From CAYWXV01 sp964462535 (GTDB lineage: Bacteria; Bacteroidota; Ignavibacteria; OLB7), in assembly GCA_964462535.1 (NCBI GenBank), contig CAYWXV010000001.1, positions 186,001-250,000 on the forward strand: a DNA stretch of 64,000 bases. Direction: 5' to 3'. Under the pieces are notes generated by a model, which ran no database searches, was not told the DNA's origin, and saw only the letters and a program-made list of their open reading frames with translations. The translations under genes were made by a program, and so were the position numbers. Position 1 is the stretch's first letter; each line of letters opens with the position of its first letter. This document shows, piece after piece, positions 41,700 through 50,616 of the stretch.

Positions 41700-44627
41700 T
41701 TGCCACGCAAAGTCAGTCTGCCAACAGCGGCTGCACCGGTCACCAAGACCACAAGCCCCCCCACAAAGCGGGTGCGAAAGAAGAAGGAGGTGCCCGAATC
41801 ACCTGCCAATGGACCCGCGAGCAGCCCCTTGTCCCCACCGCCCAAGCATGACACCACTCGGCTGGTGGTGCGCGGAGCGCGACTACACAATCTGAAGAAC
41901 GTATCGATCGACCTTCCGCGAAATCGACTGATCGTGTTTACGGGGGTGTCAGGGTCTGGTAAGTCAAGCCTCGCCTTCAACACCATCTACGCTGAAGGCC
42001 AGCGTCGGTACGTTGAATCGCTGTCCGCATATGCTCGACAGTTCCTGGCCCGCATGGCGAAGCCCGATGTGGATTCGATCTCCGGTCTTGCCCCTGCGAT
42101 CGCAATCGAGCAGAGGACGATTTCGAAGAACCCTCGCTCCACCGTCGGAACCACGGCCGAGGTGTATGATTACATGCGCCTTCTCTACGCCCGCATAGGG
42201 AAGACGAGTTGCCATCGATGTGGGAAAGAAGTGACCAAGGCCACGCCGCACCAGATACGCGAGTGGTCTTCATCGCTGGACGAAGGCTCCAGGCTGATTG
42301 TGATGTTCCCACTCCCGGATCGAGACGATAGAACCCAGGTGCAGGCGTTCGACACGCTGCGCGAGCGGGGTTTCTTCCGCGTGATCGTTGGCGAAGGCAC
42401 GGACATAGTCGATCTCAACGACGGGTATCCGAAGACCGCTCGTACTGACGAAGTGTTTGTGGTTGCTGATCGAGTGGTCGTCCGCCACGAGCGTGCGGCC
42501 GAAGGACGCGTGGCCGACGCTGCCGAAACGGCCCTTCGCGAGGGGGACGGCCGTGTTGTGATCCATGTGATAGACACCGGAGATCGCGTCCGCTACAGTT
42601 CTCGCTTCGAATGCGCGGACTGCGATATCCGCTACGAGGAACCGCAACCCAAGCTCTTCAGCTTCAACAATCCCTTCGGAGCCTGCCCTGACTGCCAGGG
42701 ATTCGGACGGGCTATTGGCGTCGATCTCGATCTGATCATTCCGGACCGAACACGGTCGCTAAGATCGGGCGCGATCGCTCCGTTCGCGACACCGAAGCAC
42801 GCTGAGCACTATCGGAAGCTGATGGCCGTGGCACGTTCGGCAGGTCTGAACGTCGACAAGCCAGTGTCGGAACTGAGCGCCGATGAGTGGAAGATTGTAA
42901 TGAAGGGGAGCGGTGACTATATCGGTGTCGACCGGTTCTTCAAGTGGGTCGAGGAGCAGACCTACAAAATGCACTACCGGGTCTTCCTCTCACGGTATAG
43001 GGGCTACACAACCTGCGCACGCTGCCGTGGATCGCGCCTGAGGACATCGGCGATGCAGGTGTTCGTCCACGGGATGTCGATCCCGGACCTTGTCCAGCTG
43101 ACGATCGCGGAGGCAAACGCCTGGTTTAACTCACTGCAACTATCCGAGTACGAGGAGGCAGTCGCCAAGCGAATTCTCACGGAGATCCGGAAGAGGATTC
43201 GCTATCTGGACGAAGTGGGCCTGGGCTACCTTCGTCTCGACCGGTTGAGTCACACGTTGTCCGGTGGCGAATCGCAGCGGATTTCATTGGCCACGTCGAT
43301 AGGATCCGCACTTGTCGGAGCAATGTATATCCTCGATGAACCCTCCATTGGGCTGCATCCGCGGGACACTTCGCGCCTTATTTCCATCATGAAGTCGCTG
43401 CGGGACCTCGGCAACACCGTGATCGTGGTCGAGCACGATGCGGACATCATCTCCGCAGCGGACGTCGTAGTGGAGATGGGACCCGGCGCGGGGGAGCATG
43501 GTGGGGAGGTTGTCTTTCAGGGTACCGTTGCTCAGCTGGCGGAAGATCCGCAATCCCTTACTGGCTCATTCCTTGCCGGGCGTGCCGTGGTCCCCCCCAA
43601 CCGACCGCGCCGCGAGATTTCGGATCGGGTCGTTACGATACACGGCGCAGCGGAGAACAACCTGAGGAACCTGACGATCGAGTTCCCTCTCGAGGTTCTG
43701 ACCGTAGTAACTGGAGTATCGGGGTCTGGGAAGTCGACGCTCGTACACGATATCCTGTACCCGGCGCTCGCACGAGCGAAGGGGACGACACTGGCGTCCG
43801 TGAAGAGGATCAGAGGCATCGAGGGGGACGAGCACCTGAACGGGGTCGAGATGATCGACCAGACGCCGATTGGGCGTTCGTCTCGGTCGAACCCGGTGAC
43901 CTATGTGAAAGCGTTTGATGTGATTCGGGAGCTCTTCTCCCAGACGCACGTTGCACGTCTGAATGGGTGGAAGCCGGGCTACTTCTCGTTCAATGTTCCG
44001 GGGGGACGCTGCGAGTCGTGTCAGGGGGAGGGCGTCGTGCGTGTGGAGATGCAGTTCCTGGCCGACATTGAACTCCCGTGCGAGGCGTGCCACGGCACGC
44101 GGTACAAGCCCGACACGTTGACGGCCCTGTTCCGTGGCAAGACGATCGTCGACGTCCTGGCCATGACCATCAACGAGGCGACGGAGTTCTTCAGCGGGGA
44201 GGGGAGAGTTGTCAACAGACTCAGACCGCTGGTCGATGTGGGGCTTGGGTATCTGCGCCTGGGGCAGCCGGCTACGACACTCTCCGGCGGCGAGGCGCAA
44301 AGGGTCAAGCTCGCGTCGCATCTGGCGGGGGGAGCAGTGGAGAAGACGCTGTTCATTTTCGACGAACCAACCACGGGTCTCCATTTTGCAGACGTTGCAA
44401 CCCTTCTCAAGGCCTTCGAAGCCCTGCTGGAGAGCGGTCATTCCCTGGTCGTCATTGAACACAATCTGGATGTCATCAGAGCGGCCGATTGGATCATCGA
44501 TCTCGGACCTGAGGGTGGTGACAAAGGGGGGACGCTCGTAGCATGTGGCCGACCCGAGGACGTCGCACGGAACCCCAAATCGCACACGGGGGCCCACCTG
44601 AAATCGGCCCTTTCCTCGGGTAGCTGA
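41700..44627 (+). CDS. uvrA: excinuclease ABC subunit A
   Basis: UvrA scans DNA for damage with UvrB. The 975-aa product has two ABC modules: first Walker A GVSGSGKSSLAF with LSGGESQRISLATS, second GVSGSGKSTLV with LSGGEAQRVKLASHL. Zinc modules CHRCGKEV, CADCDIRYEEP, CPDCQGFG, CESCQGEG and CEACHGTRY are present. It starts with TTG at 41700, with GAGG 9 nt upstream, and has an extra 50-residue Pro/Lys-rich N-terminal tail before the usual VRGARLHNLKNV. It stands alone; the gene before it runs the other way. Confidence 0.95.
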   Translation: MPRKVSLPTAAAPVTKTTSPPTKRVRKKKEVPESPANGPASSPLSPPPKHDTTRLVVRGARLHNLKNVSIDLPRNRLIVFTGVSGSGKSSLAFNTIYAEGQRRYVESLSAYARQFLARMAKPDVDSISGLAPAIAIEQRTISKNPRSTVGTTAEVYDYMRLLYARIGKTSCHRCGKEVTKATPHQIREWSSSLDEGSRLIVMFPLPDRDDRTQVQAFDTLRERGFFRVIVGEGTDIVDLNDGYPKTARTDEVFVVADRVVVRHERAAEGRVADAAETALREGDGRVVIHVIDTGDRVRYSSRFECADCDIRYEEPQPKLFSFNNPFGACPDCQGFGRAIGVDLDLIIPDRTRSLRSGAIAPFATPKHAEHYRKLMAVARSAGLNVDKPVSELSADEWKIVMKGSGDYIGVDRFFKWVEEQTYKMHYRVFLSRYRGYTTCARCRGSRLRTSAMQVFVHGMSIPDLVQLTIAEANAWFNSLQLSEYEEAVAKRILTEIRKRIRYLDEVGLGYLRLDRLSHTLSGGESQRISLATSIGSALVGAMYILDEPSIGLHPRDTSRLISIMKSLRDLGNTVIVVEHDADIISAADVVVEMGPGAGEHGGEVVFQGTVAQLAEDPQSLTGSFLAGRAVVPPNRPRREISDRVVTIHGAAENNLRNLTIEFPLEVLTVVTGVSGSGKSTLVHDILYPALARAKGTTLASVKRIRGIEGDEHLNGVEMIDQTPIGRSSRSNPVTYVKAFDVIRELFSQTHVARLNGWKPGYFSFNVPGGRCESCQGEGVVRVEMQFLADIELPCEACHGTRYKPDTLTALFRGKTIVDVLAMTINEATEFFSGEGRVVNRLRPLVDVGLGYLRLGQPATTLSGGEAQRVKLASHLAGGAVEKTLFIFDEPTTGLHFADVATLLKAFEALLESGHSLVVIEHNLDVIRAADWIIDLGPEGGDKGGTLVACGRPEDVARNPKSHTGAHLKSALSSGS

Positions 44628-44639
44628 CCGGACCACGTC

Positions 44640-44670
44640 TTTAATCCTGTGGCCCCCTTTCGTATGTTTG
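44640..44670 (+). promoter_or_regulatory. Bacteroidota-type promoter of the polysaccharide operon
   Basis: TTTA at 44640-44643, 19 nt of spacer, then TATGTTTG at 44663-44670 match the TTTG-N19-TAnnTTTG consensus with one change. The first operon gene starts 82 nt further on. No operator was recognised in the leader; a small CCCG/CGGG hairpin is at about 44704. Confidence 0.6.
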
Positions 44671-44752
44671 TCCCCTTGTTCCCTTCCCCTCGCCAGAAAA
44701 ACACCCGTTTCGGGGGAATGGGTCGCAACAACCAAGGTCCAGAACACGCCAG

Positions 44753-46081
44753 ATGAACCTCCTTGACAGAATCGCCGCCAGGCAGTTTTCGGTTGCCGTT
44801 GTGGGACTGGGATACGTCGGACTCCCGCTAGCCGTTGAGTTCGCCCGCAAAGGCATCCGCACCACCGGTATAGACGTCGATCCCTCCAAGATTGACGCAC
44901 TGCGGAACGGTCGAAACTACATTCAGGATCTGAAAGACGAGGTGGTCGCGGAGGTCCTGGCCAGCGGAATGCTCACCGCTTCGACCGACTATGACGCCAT
45001 CGCAGACTGCGATGCCATCTATATATGTGTTCCTACGCCGTTTACGCCGAACAAGGAGCCGGATATCTCCTACATCGTGCAGGCCGCCGAGGGAATTGCC
45101 CCGAACCTGCGGACCGAACAGGTGGTCATTCTAAAAAGCACGACGTTTCCCTCGACTACCGAGCAATACGTCCAGCCTATTCTGGAAGCGGGAGGGAAGT
45201 CCGTGGGGAACGATTTTCACCTTGCCTTTTCCCCGGAGAGGATAGATCCTGGCAACAAGACATGGCACACCGCCAACACCCCGATTGTCGTTGGCGGTGT
45301 AACACCGGAGTGCACCAAAGTAGCGGCTGCGGTCAATCGCGTGATCATTGAGAAGGTGGTCGAGGTGTCGTCACCCCGTGTGGCTGAGATGGAGAAGCTG
45401 CTCGAGAACATCTTCCGTTCGGTCAACATCGCCCTCGTGAATGAGCTGGCTCAGCTGTGTGATCGAATGGGTGGCATCAATATCTGGGAGGTGGTCGACG
45501 CCGCGGCCACGAAGCCGTTCGGATTCATGCCCTTCTACCCTGGGCCTGGAATTGGCGGGCACTGCATTCTCATTGATCCATACTACCTGAGCTGGCTTGC
45601 TCGTGAGCATGACTTCGTGACGAACTTCATAACGCTCGCGGCTGAGGTGAACGAATCGATGCCCTACTATGTGGCGCGCATGGTCATGCGCCAGATCGCC
45701 CATTCGCCCGTAGCGCTAGCAGACGCAAACATCTTGATTCTGGGCGTTGCCTTTAAGCGTGACGTGGACGACCTCCGACACAGTCCCGCTCTGAAGGTGA
45801 TGGAGATTCTGGAACAGGATGGCGCTCGCAAGATGTCGTACATCGATCCGTTCGTGCCGTCATTGAACCTCGCGGGCCGCACGTACGAGGCCGTTCCATA
45901 CAGCGTCGAGGCGATTCGAGCCGCTGATGTCGTGGTCATCACGACTGACCATACCGTCTTTCCATACGACGAGATTGTGGCCAACGCGCGAGCCATTATT
46001 GATACGCGAAACGCGACGCGAGGGGCGTCGCCGGATTCGGATTCCATTGCACTGTTGGGGGACGGCCGTTGCGTACGATAA
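44753..46081 (+). CDS. UDP-N-acetylhexosamine 6-dehydrogenase (WbpA/WecC-like)
   Basis: This 442-aa nucleotide-sugar dehydrogenase oxidises the C6 hydroxyl of a UDP-HexNAc to a carboxylate, using two NAD. It has the GLGYVGLPLAVEFA dinucleotide motif, LKSTTFPSTTEQYV, the lysine/asparagine region NIALVNELAQL, and the catalytic Cys in GPGIGGHCILIDPYYLSWLA, whose tail matches the GlcNAc/ManNAc type rather than UDP-glucose dehydrogenase. With the 2-epimerase next door it would make UDP-ManNAcA or a related uronic acid. It is the first gene of the polysaccharide operon and overlaps the next gene by 13 nt. Confidence 0.9.
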   Translation: MNLLDRIAARQFSVAVVGLGYVGLPLAVEFARKGIRTTGIDVDPSKIDALRNGRNYIQDLKDEVVAEVLASGMLTASTDYDAIADCDAIYICVPTPFTPNKEPDISYIVQAAEGIAPNLRTEQVVILKSTTFPSTTEQYVQPILEAGGKSVGNDFHLAFSPERIDPGNKTWHTANTPIVVGGVTPECTKVAAAVNRVIIEKVVEVSSPRVAEMEKLLENIFRSVNIALVNELAQLCDRMGGINIWEVVDAAATKPFGFMPFYPGPGIGGHCILIDPYYLSWLAREHDFVTNFITLAAEVNESMPYYVARMVMRQIAHSPVALADANILILGVAFKRDVDDLRHSPALKVMEILEQDGARKMSYIDPFVPSLNLAGRTYEAVPYSVEAIRAADVVVITTDHTVFPYDEIVANARAIIDTRNATRGASPDSDSIALLGDGRCVR

Positions 46082-47139
46082 TCAGCGTCGTAGGTGCCCG
46101 ACCGAACTTCATGAAGGCGGCGCCTGTCGCGCATGCCTTTCGCGAGATCGAGTCGGTACGTCACCTTCTGGTGCACACAGGGCAGCACTACGATCCGAAC
46201 ATGTCGGACGTGTTCTTTGAAGATCTGGGTGTCGGAAAGCCGGATCTCTTCCTCGGCGTCGGGTCGGGTTCGCATGCAGAGCAGACCGCGCGCGTTATGA
46301 TCGAGCTCGAGCGAGTCTTTGTCGACGAGTCGCCAGAAATGGTGATCGTCTACGGGGACGTTAACTCTACACTCGCGGCTGCGCTAGTTGCGACGAAGCT
46401 CCATATACCGGTCGCACATGTCGAGGCCGGACTCCGGAGCTTCGATCGCCGCATGCCCGAAGAGATCAACAGGATCGTCGCTGATCGCATTGCCAGCATT
46501 CACTTTGTGACGGAAGAGAGTGGACGGCGCAATCTCCTGCTTGAAGGTACGCCGCCGGAAGCCGTTCATCTTGTGGGGAACACAATGATCGACTCGCTCG
46601 CGAGGTTGTGTGAGCGACTCGGGCCGCCCCCTGAGGCTGACGATTACGTGGTGGTGACCCTCCACCGTCCAAGCAATGTTGACGACCCGGTGCACCTGGA
46701 GTCGCTCATGCGTGCGATCGAGGAGGGGTATTCCGGCACGGTCGTCTTTCCTGTGCATCCCCGCACGCGAAACATTATTGACGCTGCCTCCATCACCAGC
46801 CGGCTGATCGCCTCTCGATGGCGCCTGCTGGAGCCGGCCGGATACAAGGAGTTCATTGGACTCGTCCGTGCGGCTCGTGGTGTGATCACCGACTCAGGCG
46901 GCATACAGGAGGAGACGACCTGGCTTGGCGTTCCATGCCTGACGCTGCGCGAGACTACCGAGCGCCCAATCACCGTAGAGATGGGAACCAATGTACTCGT
47001 CGGTGTCGATCCAGGCGGTGTGCGCAACGCTATTGCGTCGATGGCACTCCCCGTCTCTTTTCAACGACCTCCACTCTGGGACGGCAACGCGGCCCAGCGA
47101 ATTGTCCGCCAAATTCTCCTGTTTCTTGCCCGTGTCTAA
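46069..47139 (+). CDS. wecB: UDP-N-acetylglucosamine 2-epimerase (non-hydrolysing)
   Basis: WecB converts UDP-GlcNAc to UDP-ManNAc. The 356-aa product begins ISVVGARPNFMKAAP, then HTGQHYDPNMSDVFFEDL, HVEAGLRSFDRRMPEEINR and the C-terminal SGGIQEETTWLGVPCLTLRETTERP, all hallmarks. The start is TTG at 46069 within the dehydrogenase gene, giving close coupling. Its stop overlaps the GTG of the export gene. The pair with the upstream dehydrogenase is classic for ManNAc-uronic-acid polysaccharides. Confidence 0.93.
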   Translation: MRTIISVVGARPNFMKAAPVAHAFREIESVRHLLVHTGQHYDPNMSDVFFEDLGVGKPDLFLGVGSGSHAEQTARVMIELERVFVDESPEMVIVYGDVNSTLAAALVATKLHIPVAHVEAGLRSFDRRMPEEINRIVADRIASIHFVTEESGRRNLLLEGTPPEAVHLVGNTMIDSLARLCERLGPPPEADDYVVVTLHRPSNVDDPVHLESLMRAIEEGYSGTVVFPVHPRTRNIIDAASITSRLIASRWRLLEPAGYKEFIGLVRAARGVITDSGGIQEETTWLGVPCLTLRETTERPITVEMGTNVLVGVDPGGVRNAIASMALPVSFQRPPLWDGNAAQRIVRQILLFLARV

Positions 47140-48892
47140 CCTTCCTTATCGTCGGTCTTCTGTTCGCGCGAACGCGACGAACTGCTGGGCAGTTCTGTTT
47201 CTGACCCTGTTCGTCGCCTCCGGACTGATAGCGCAGCAACCAAGTTCGCCAGGATCGGGCGCCGAGAACCCGATGAAGTCGGCGATGCCAGAGGGGACTG
47301 AATCCACGTCGAGCGACCAGTTCCCACCTCTTGAAGCGCCGGTGAATCCGGACTATTACAGGGTTGGGCCGTTCGATCAGTTCATTCTCACGATTCCGCA
47401 GCTCCCCGTATCAAGTGTCCACCTCGTCGTCAGCCCCGATAATCAGCTCGTCCTTCCACGGGGATTCTCCCCCATCAATGTTGCGGGCCTCTCGTTGACG
47501 GACGTACGTCGGAGGGTGGCGGCGCTCTACCGGGAAAGATCTTCCACGTATACGAACGTGTCGCTCTCTCTCGCCATCCCAAGGAGAGTGCGTGTACGCG
47601 TCGTTGGTGACGTGCTGACGTCGGGACCGTTGGTCCTCACTGCAGCGGATCGTGTCTCCACGGCCATCGAGATCGCCAACACACCCACCGAACGACTCAC
47701 AAAGACCGAGCTTCAGGAAATCATCAGTCGGCAGGCGGAGATGCGGCGTGCGGGAACGTTCATGGGAACCCAGACGACGCGTCTTCGCGGAATCGTGGTC
47801 CGTCATATCGACGGAACGGCCGACCGCGTTGATCTTGTCCGTTGGCGCTACATGGACGATGAGACGCAGAATCCGATGCTGCGCGAGGGGGACGAAATTG
47901 AGGTCGTTCCTTCCGACAAGGAGGGACCCGTCGTGGGGATAAGCACAGGTGCGGGTGACAGAACCGACATTCCGTACAGAACCGGCGACAACGCACTCCT
48001 CCTGGTGCGGGCTGGCGCGCTTCAACTGGAGCCGGGCATTCGAGTTGAAATCAAGCGTGTTGGCGCAGGAGGTATCGAGACGGTGTCGTTGACCGGAGCG
48101 GATTCGACTGCACTGGCCGCAGTGGCTATCCACCCGGGGGACTACCTGGTGGCGGTTGACGAGCGCGTGAGGGCATCGACTGGTCCGGAGACCGGGCTTG
48201 TCGAGGTGCAGGGTGCGATAGCCAGAAGGGGGATGTATCCGATTGTCCCGGGAGTTACGCACCTGTCGGAAGTATTGAACGCGGCCGGCGGTCCAACGGG
48301 CGATGCAGCACTCAACGGCGCATACATCGTTCGCAAAATCGACCGTGGAGAGTCGCCGATCGTCGACGTCAAGACTGATCCCGCAGCAATCATGTCGACA
48401 AGCGGTCTCAGCCTGGATGACACCACGCGGCTTGCACGGGATCTTATCACGCAGGCCAGCCGAGTTTCTGTGGACATGGACGGCTTGGTACGCCGGGGCG
48501 ATCAGACACGCGACGTCACGCTCCGAGACGGCGACCGCATTGTCATTCCGGTGAGCCCAAAGCACGTTGAGATATATGGCCGTGTAGTCTTTCCAGGTGT
48601 CGTCGACTACACAGCGGGTGCGATGCTTCCATACTACATCGACAGAGTTGGGGGTTACACGGAGTCTGCTGATGATTCGCGGGTACAGTTGATTCGGTTC
48701 GGGACCGGTATCTGGGTCGAGGCTAAGAGCGCGACGATCCTTCCCGGAGACATAGTGTACGTCCCCGGAGAACGTGATGCTCCTGCCCGCACGCCGCTGG
48801 AGGTGTCATACACGGTGATCGCAATCGCCGGGGCAGTGGCGAGCATTGCCTACACCATTGTGCTCATCATTCAGGCACTCAATAGGAATTGA
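47132..48892 (+). CDS. Wza-like polysaccharide export protein with SLBB repeats
   Basis: The 586-aa product (GTG at 47132) has a signal segment (WAVLFLTLFVASGLIAQQ), a Poly_export domain (YYRVGPFDQFILTIPQ then VSPDNQLVLPRGFSPINVAG), and at least three SLBB domains (VRVVGDVLTSGPLVL, LVEVQGAIARRGMYPI, VEIYGRVVFPGVVDY). The C terminus ends in a helix EVSYTVIAIAGAVASIAYTI and ALNRN. Wza-type proteins form the outer-membrane exit pore, but this one has an internal C-terminal helix and no lipobox. The end resembles the small SLBB protein at 8.1 kb. It overlaps wecB by 8 nt. Confidence 0.85.
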   Translation: MSNLPYRRSSVRANATNCWAVLFLTLFVASGLIAQQPSSPGSGAENPMKSAMPEGTESTSSDQFPPLEAPVNPDYYRVGPFDQFILTIPQLPVSSVHLVVSPDNQLVLPRGFSPINVAGLSLTDVRRRVAALYRERSSTYTNVSLSLAIPRRVRVRVVGDVLTSGPLVLTAADRVSTAIEIANTPTERLTKTELQEIISRQAEMRRAGTFMGTQTTRLRGIVVRHIDGTADRVDLVRWRYMDDETQNPMLREGDEIEVVPSDKEGPVVGISTGAGDRTDIPYRTGDNALLLVRAGALQLEPGIRVEIKRVGAGGIETVSLTGADSTALAAVAIHPGDYLVAVDERVRASTGPETGLVEVQGAIARRGMYPIVPGVTHLSEVLNAAGGPTGDAALNGAYIVRKIDRGESPIVDVKTDPAAIMSTSGLSLDDTTRLARDLITQASRVSVDMDGLVRRGDQTRDVTLRDGDRIVIPVSPKHVEIYGRVVFPGVVDYTAGAMLPYYIDRVGGYTESADDSRVQLIRFGTGIWVEAKSATILPGDIVYVPGERDAPARTPLEVSYTVIAIAGAVASIAYTIVLIIQALNRN

Positions 48893-50607
48893 CGCGGCCC
48901 GGTCCCCATATCGCGCGTCACCCGCTAGGAGCGGTCCTGGCGATCGTTGCAGTCCTTTTTGTTGTCCCCGCGAAAGCCGGTGCACAGATGGAATTGCTCC
49001 CGATCGATCATCCGGCGAGTCGTCTTCTCGTCCGGATTAACGAAGCCGGCGGCCTGGCCGGATTTCCTCGGGAACACCTCCCCATCAGCGTTGGAACCGC
49101 TCTGCAGTTTCTTGAAACGGTGATGCATGATGCCAGCGTCGCCACACCGTTGCGGGATGATGCGATCTTCCAGATAACGGCCCTTCGTGCGATGATAGGG
49201 GAGAGCCGGAATAAGGCCTTGATTGCAGTGGATGACTCGAGTGACGCGTTCTTCAAGGGTCCGTTTGAAGACACTCCGCTGACAATTCTGAGCTGGGGGG
49301 ATTCAGCCTCGCGGTCGCATATCGTCGTGAACCCAATTGGAGAGGTTGAATACCGAACGGACCCGGACGCCTCGAAGAGCGCGGTCGTGGCATCGTTTGG
49401 TGGTGGTGTACATGGCACTGTCGGAGGACACGTTGGCTTCGGTGCGCTGGCCGTCAACGGATCCATCGCTGGCGATCTCGATCTTGTTCGCCGCGACTCA
49501 ACGATCAGCCACAACGGTTCGTTTGGGATCACTGGGTTTGGGCGGGATATCTCGTACGGTGACGGGCACGCGCGAATCGAAGCATGGAATTGCGGCCTGG
49601 AGATTGGGCGCGAACCTATTGCGCTCGGCGGGGACGGGGAGGAGAGCCTCCTCCTATCGTCGAACCTTCCGACACGTGTCGATTACCTGAGGTTGACAGC
49701 GCGGGTTGGCAAACTTGCGTATTCGCATATCCATGCCGCTCTCCTGGGCACGAATTCAACGGCCGGACTGCAGGGCCCGTTCGCGGATATTCCTCAGAAG
49801 TACGCTGCACTGCATCTGCTCAGCGTCGGACCGTTTGCAGGTGTTCGTGTCTCCGTGGGGGAGTCTGTCGTCTATGCTCGGCGCGGAATGGAGATTGGGT
49901 ACCTCAACCCCCTCTCGTTTCTGAAGACGCAGGAGCAATACCTGCGCGATCGGGACAACAGCAATTTCTATTTCTCCTTTGGCGCCAACCCTGTCCCCGG
50001 ACTATTTCTGGATGGAGAGTTTTTGCTCGACGATCTGCGGTTCTCTCTGATTGGCGATGGCTTCTGGGGTAACAAGACTGCCTGGCGAGTCGGCGTCCGG
50101 GCTGTCGGCCTTGGCGTTGCTAGTCTTGCGGGTGGGATTACGTACACGCGGTTGGAGCCCTACGTCTACACCCATTTCAACGTGGTGAATAACTACACGC
50201 ACGACGGGGTCAACATGGCAGGCATCGACCTTCAGCCAAATTCCTATTCGATATCCCCGTGGCTCGAGTGGCGTCCGTTTTCGCGACTGACACTTAACGC
50301 CAGGGTGGAGATTGGACGCCACGGCGCGAATGTGCATGTCCGAGACTCCATCACGGGCAAGGATTCGCTGATGGTAAACGTGGGAGGAGACATCAATCAG
50401 ACCCGCCGCGGAGGTCTGGACAGCGAGCACGTCACGTTTCTTGACGGAAACCTCGAAGAGGTGAGTCGCATTCGACTGGTCGTCGAGTACGAGCCCATCA
50501 GGAATGTCTATCTGCGGATGATCGGCTTGAACAATCGCCGCGTCGATTCCTTGTCGACGAAGTCAGAGGGCGAGATACGAATGTCACTACGCGTGGGAGT
50601 CCACTAG
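48889..50607 (+). CDS. Wzi-like outer-membrane barrel (capsule assembly family)
   Basis: The 572-aa product has a signal peptide (LAIVAVLFVVPAKAGAQ), an N-terminal helical part (HPASRLLVRINEAGGL), and a long barrel-like region with many alternating strands, including FGITGFGRDISYGDG and GMEIGYLNPLSFLKTQEQY. These fit the capsule-assembly Wzi family, which tethers or organises polysaccharide at the surface. It starts with TTG, overlapping the previous stop as TTGA. Ribosome site AGGA precedes it. Identity is moderate; it could be another barrel of the same locus. Confidence 0.75.
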   Translation: MTRPGPHIARHPLGAVLAIVAVLFVVPAKAGAQMELLPIDHPASRLLVRINEAGGLAGFPREHLPISVGTALQFLETVMHDASVATPLRDDAIFQITALRAMIGESRNKALIAVDDSSDAFFKGPFEDTPLTILSWGDSASRSHIVVNPIGEVEYRTDPDASKSAVVASFGGGVHGTVGGHVGFGALAVNGSIAGDLDLVRRDSTISHNGSFGITGFGRDISYGDGHARIEAWNCGLEIGREPIALGGDGEESLLLSSNLPTRVDYLRLTARVGKLAYSHIHAALLGTNSTAGLQGPFADIPQKYAALHLLSVGPFAGVRVSVGESVVYARRGMEIGYLNPLSFLKTQEQYLRDRDNSNFYFSFGANPVPGLFLDGEFLLDDLRFSLIGDGFWGNKTAWRVGVRAVGLGVASLAGGITYTRLEPYVYTHFNVVNNYTHDGVNMAGIDLQPNSYSISPWLEWRPFSRLTLNARVEIGRHGANVHVRDSITGKDSLMVNVGGDINQTRRGGLDSEHVTFLDGNLEEVSRIRLVVEYEPIRNVYLRMIGLNNRRVDSLSTKSEGEIRMSLRVGVH

Positions 50608-50616
50608 AAAACGAGT

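Noticed and set aside
43566..44900. 444-codon minus-strand open frame opposite uvrA
   Set aside because: It lies antisense to conserved uvrA, shows Arg-rich shadow composition and no domain; GC-rich codons create such frames.
47411..48565. 384-codon minus-strand open frame opposite the Wza-like gene
   Set aside because: Antisense to a clearly conserved gene, with no recognisable domain or start signal.
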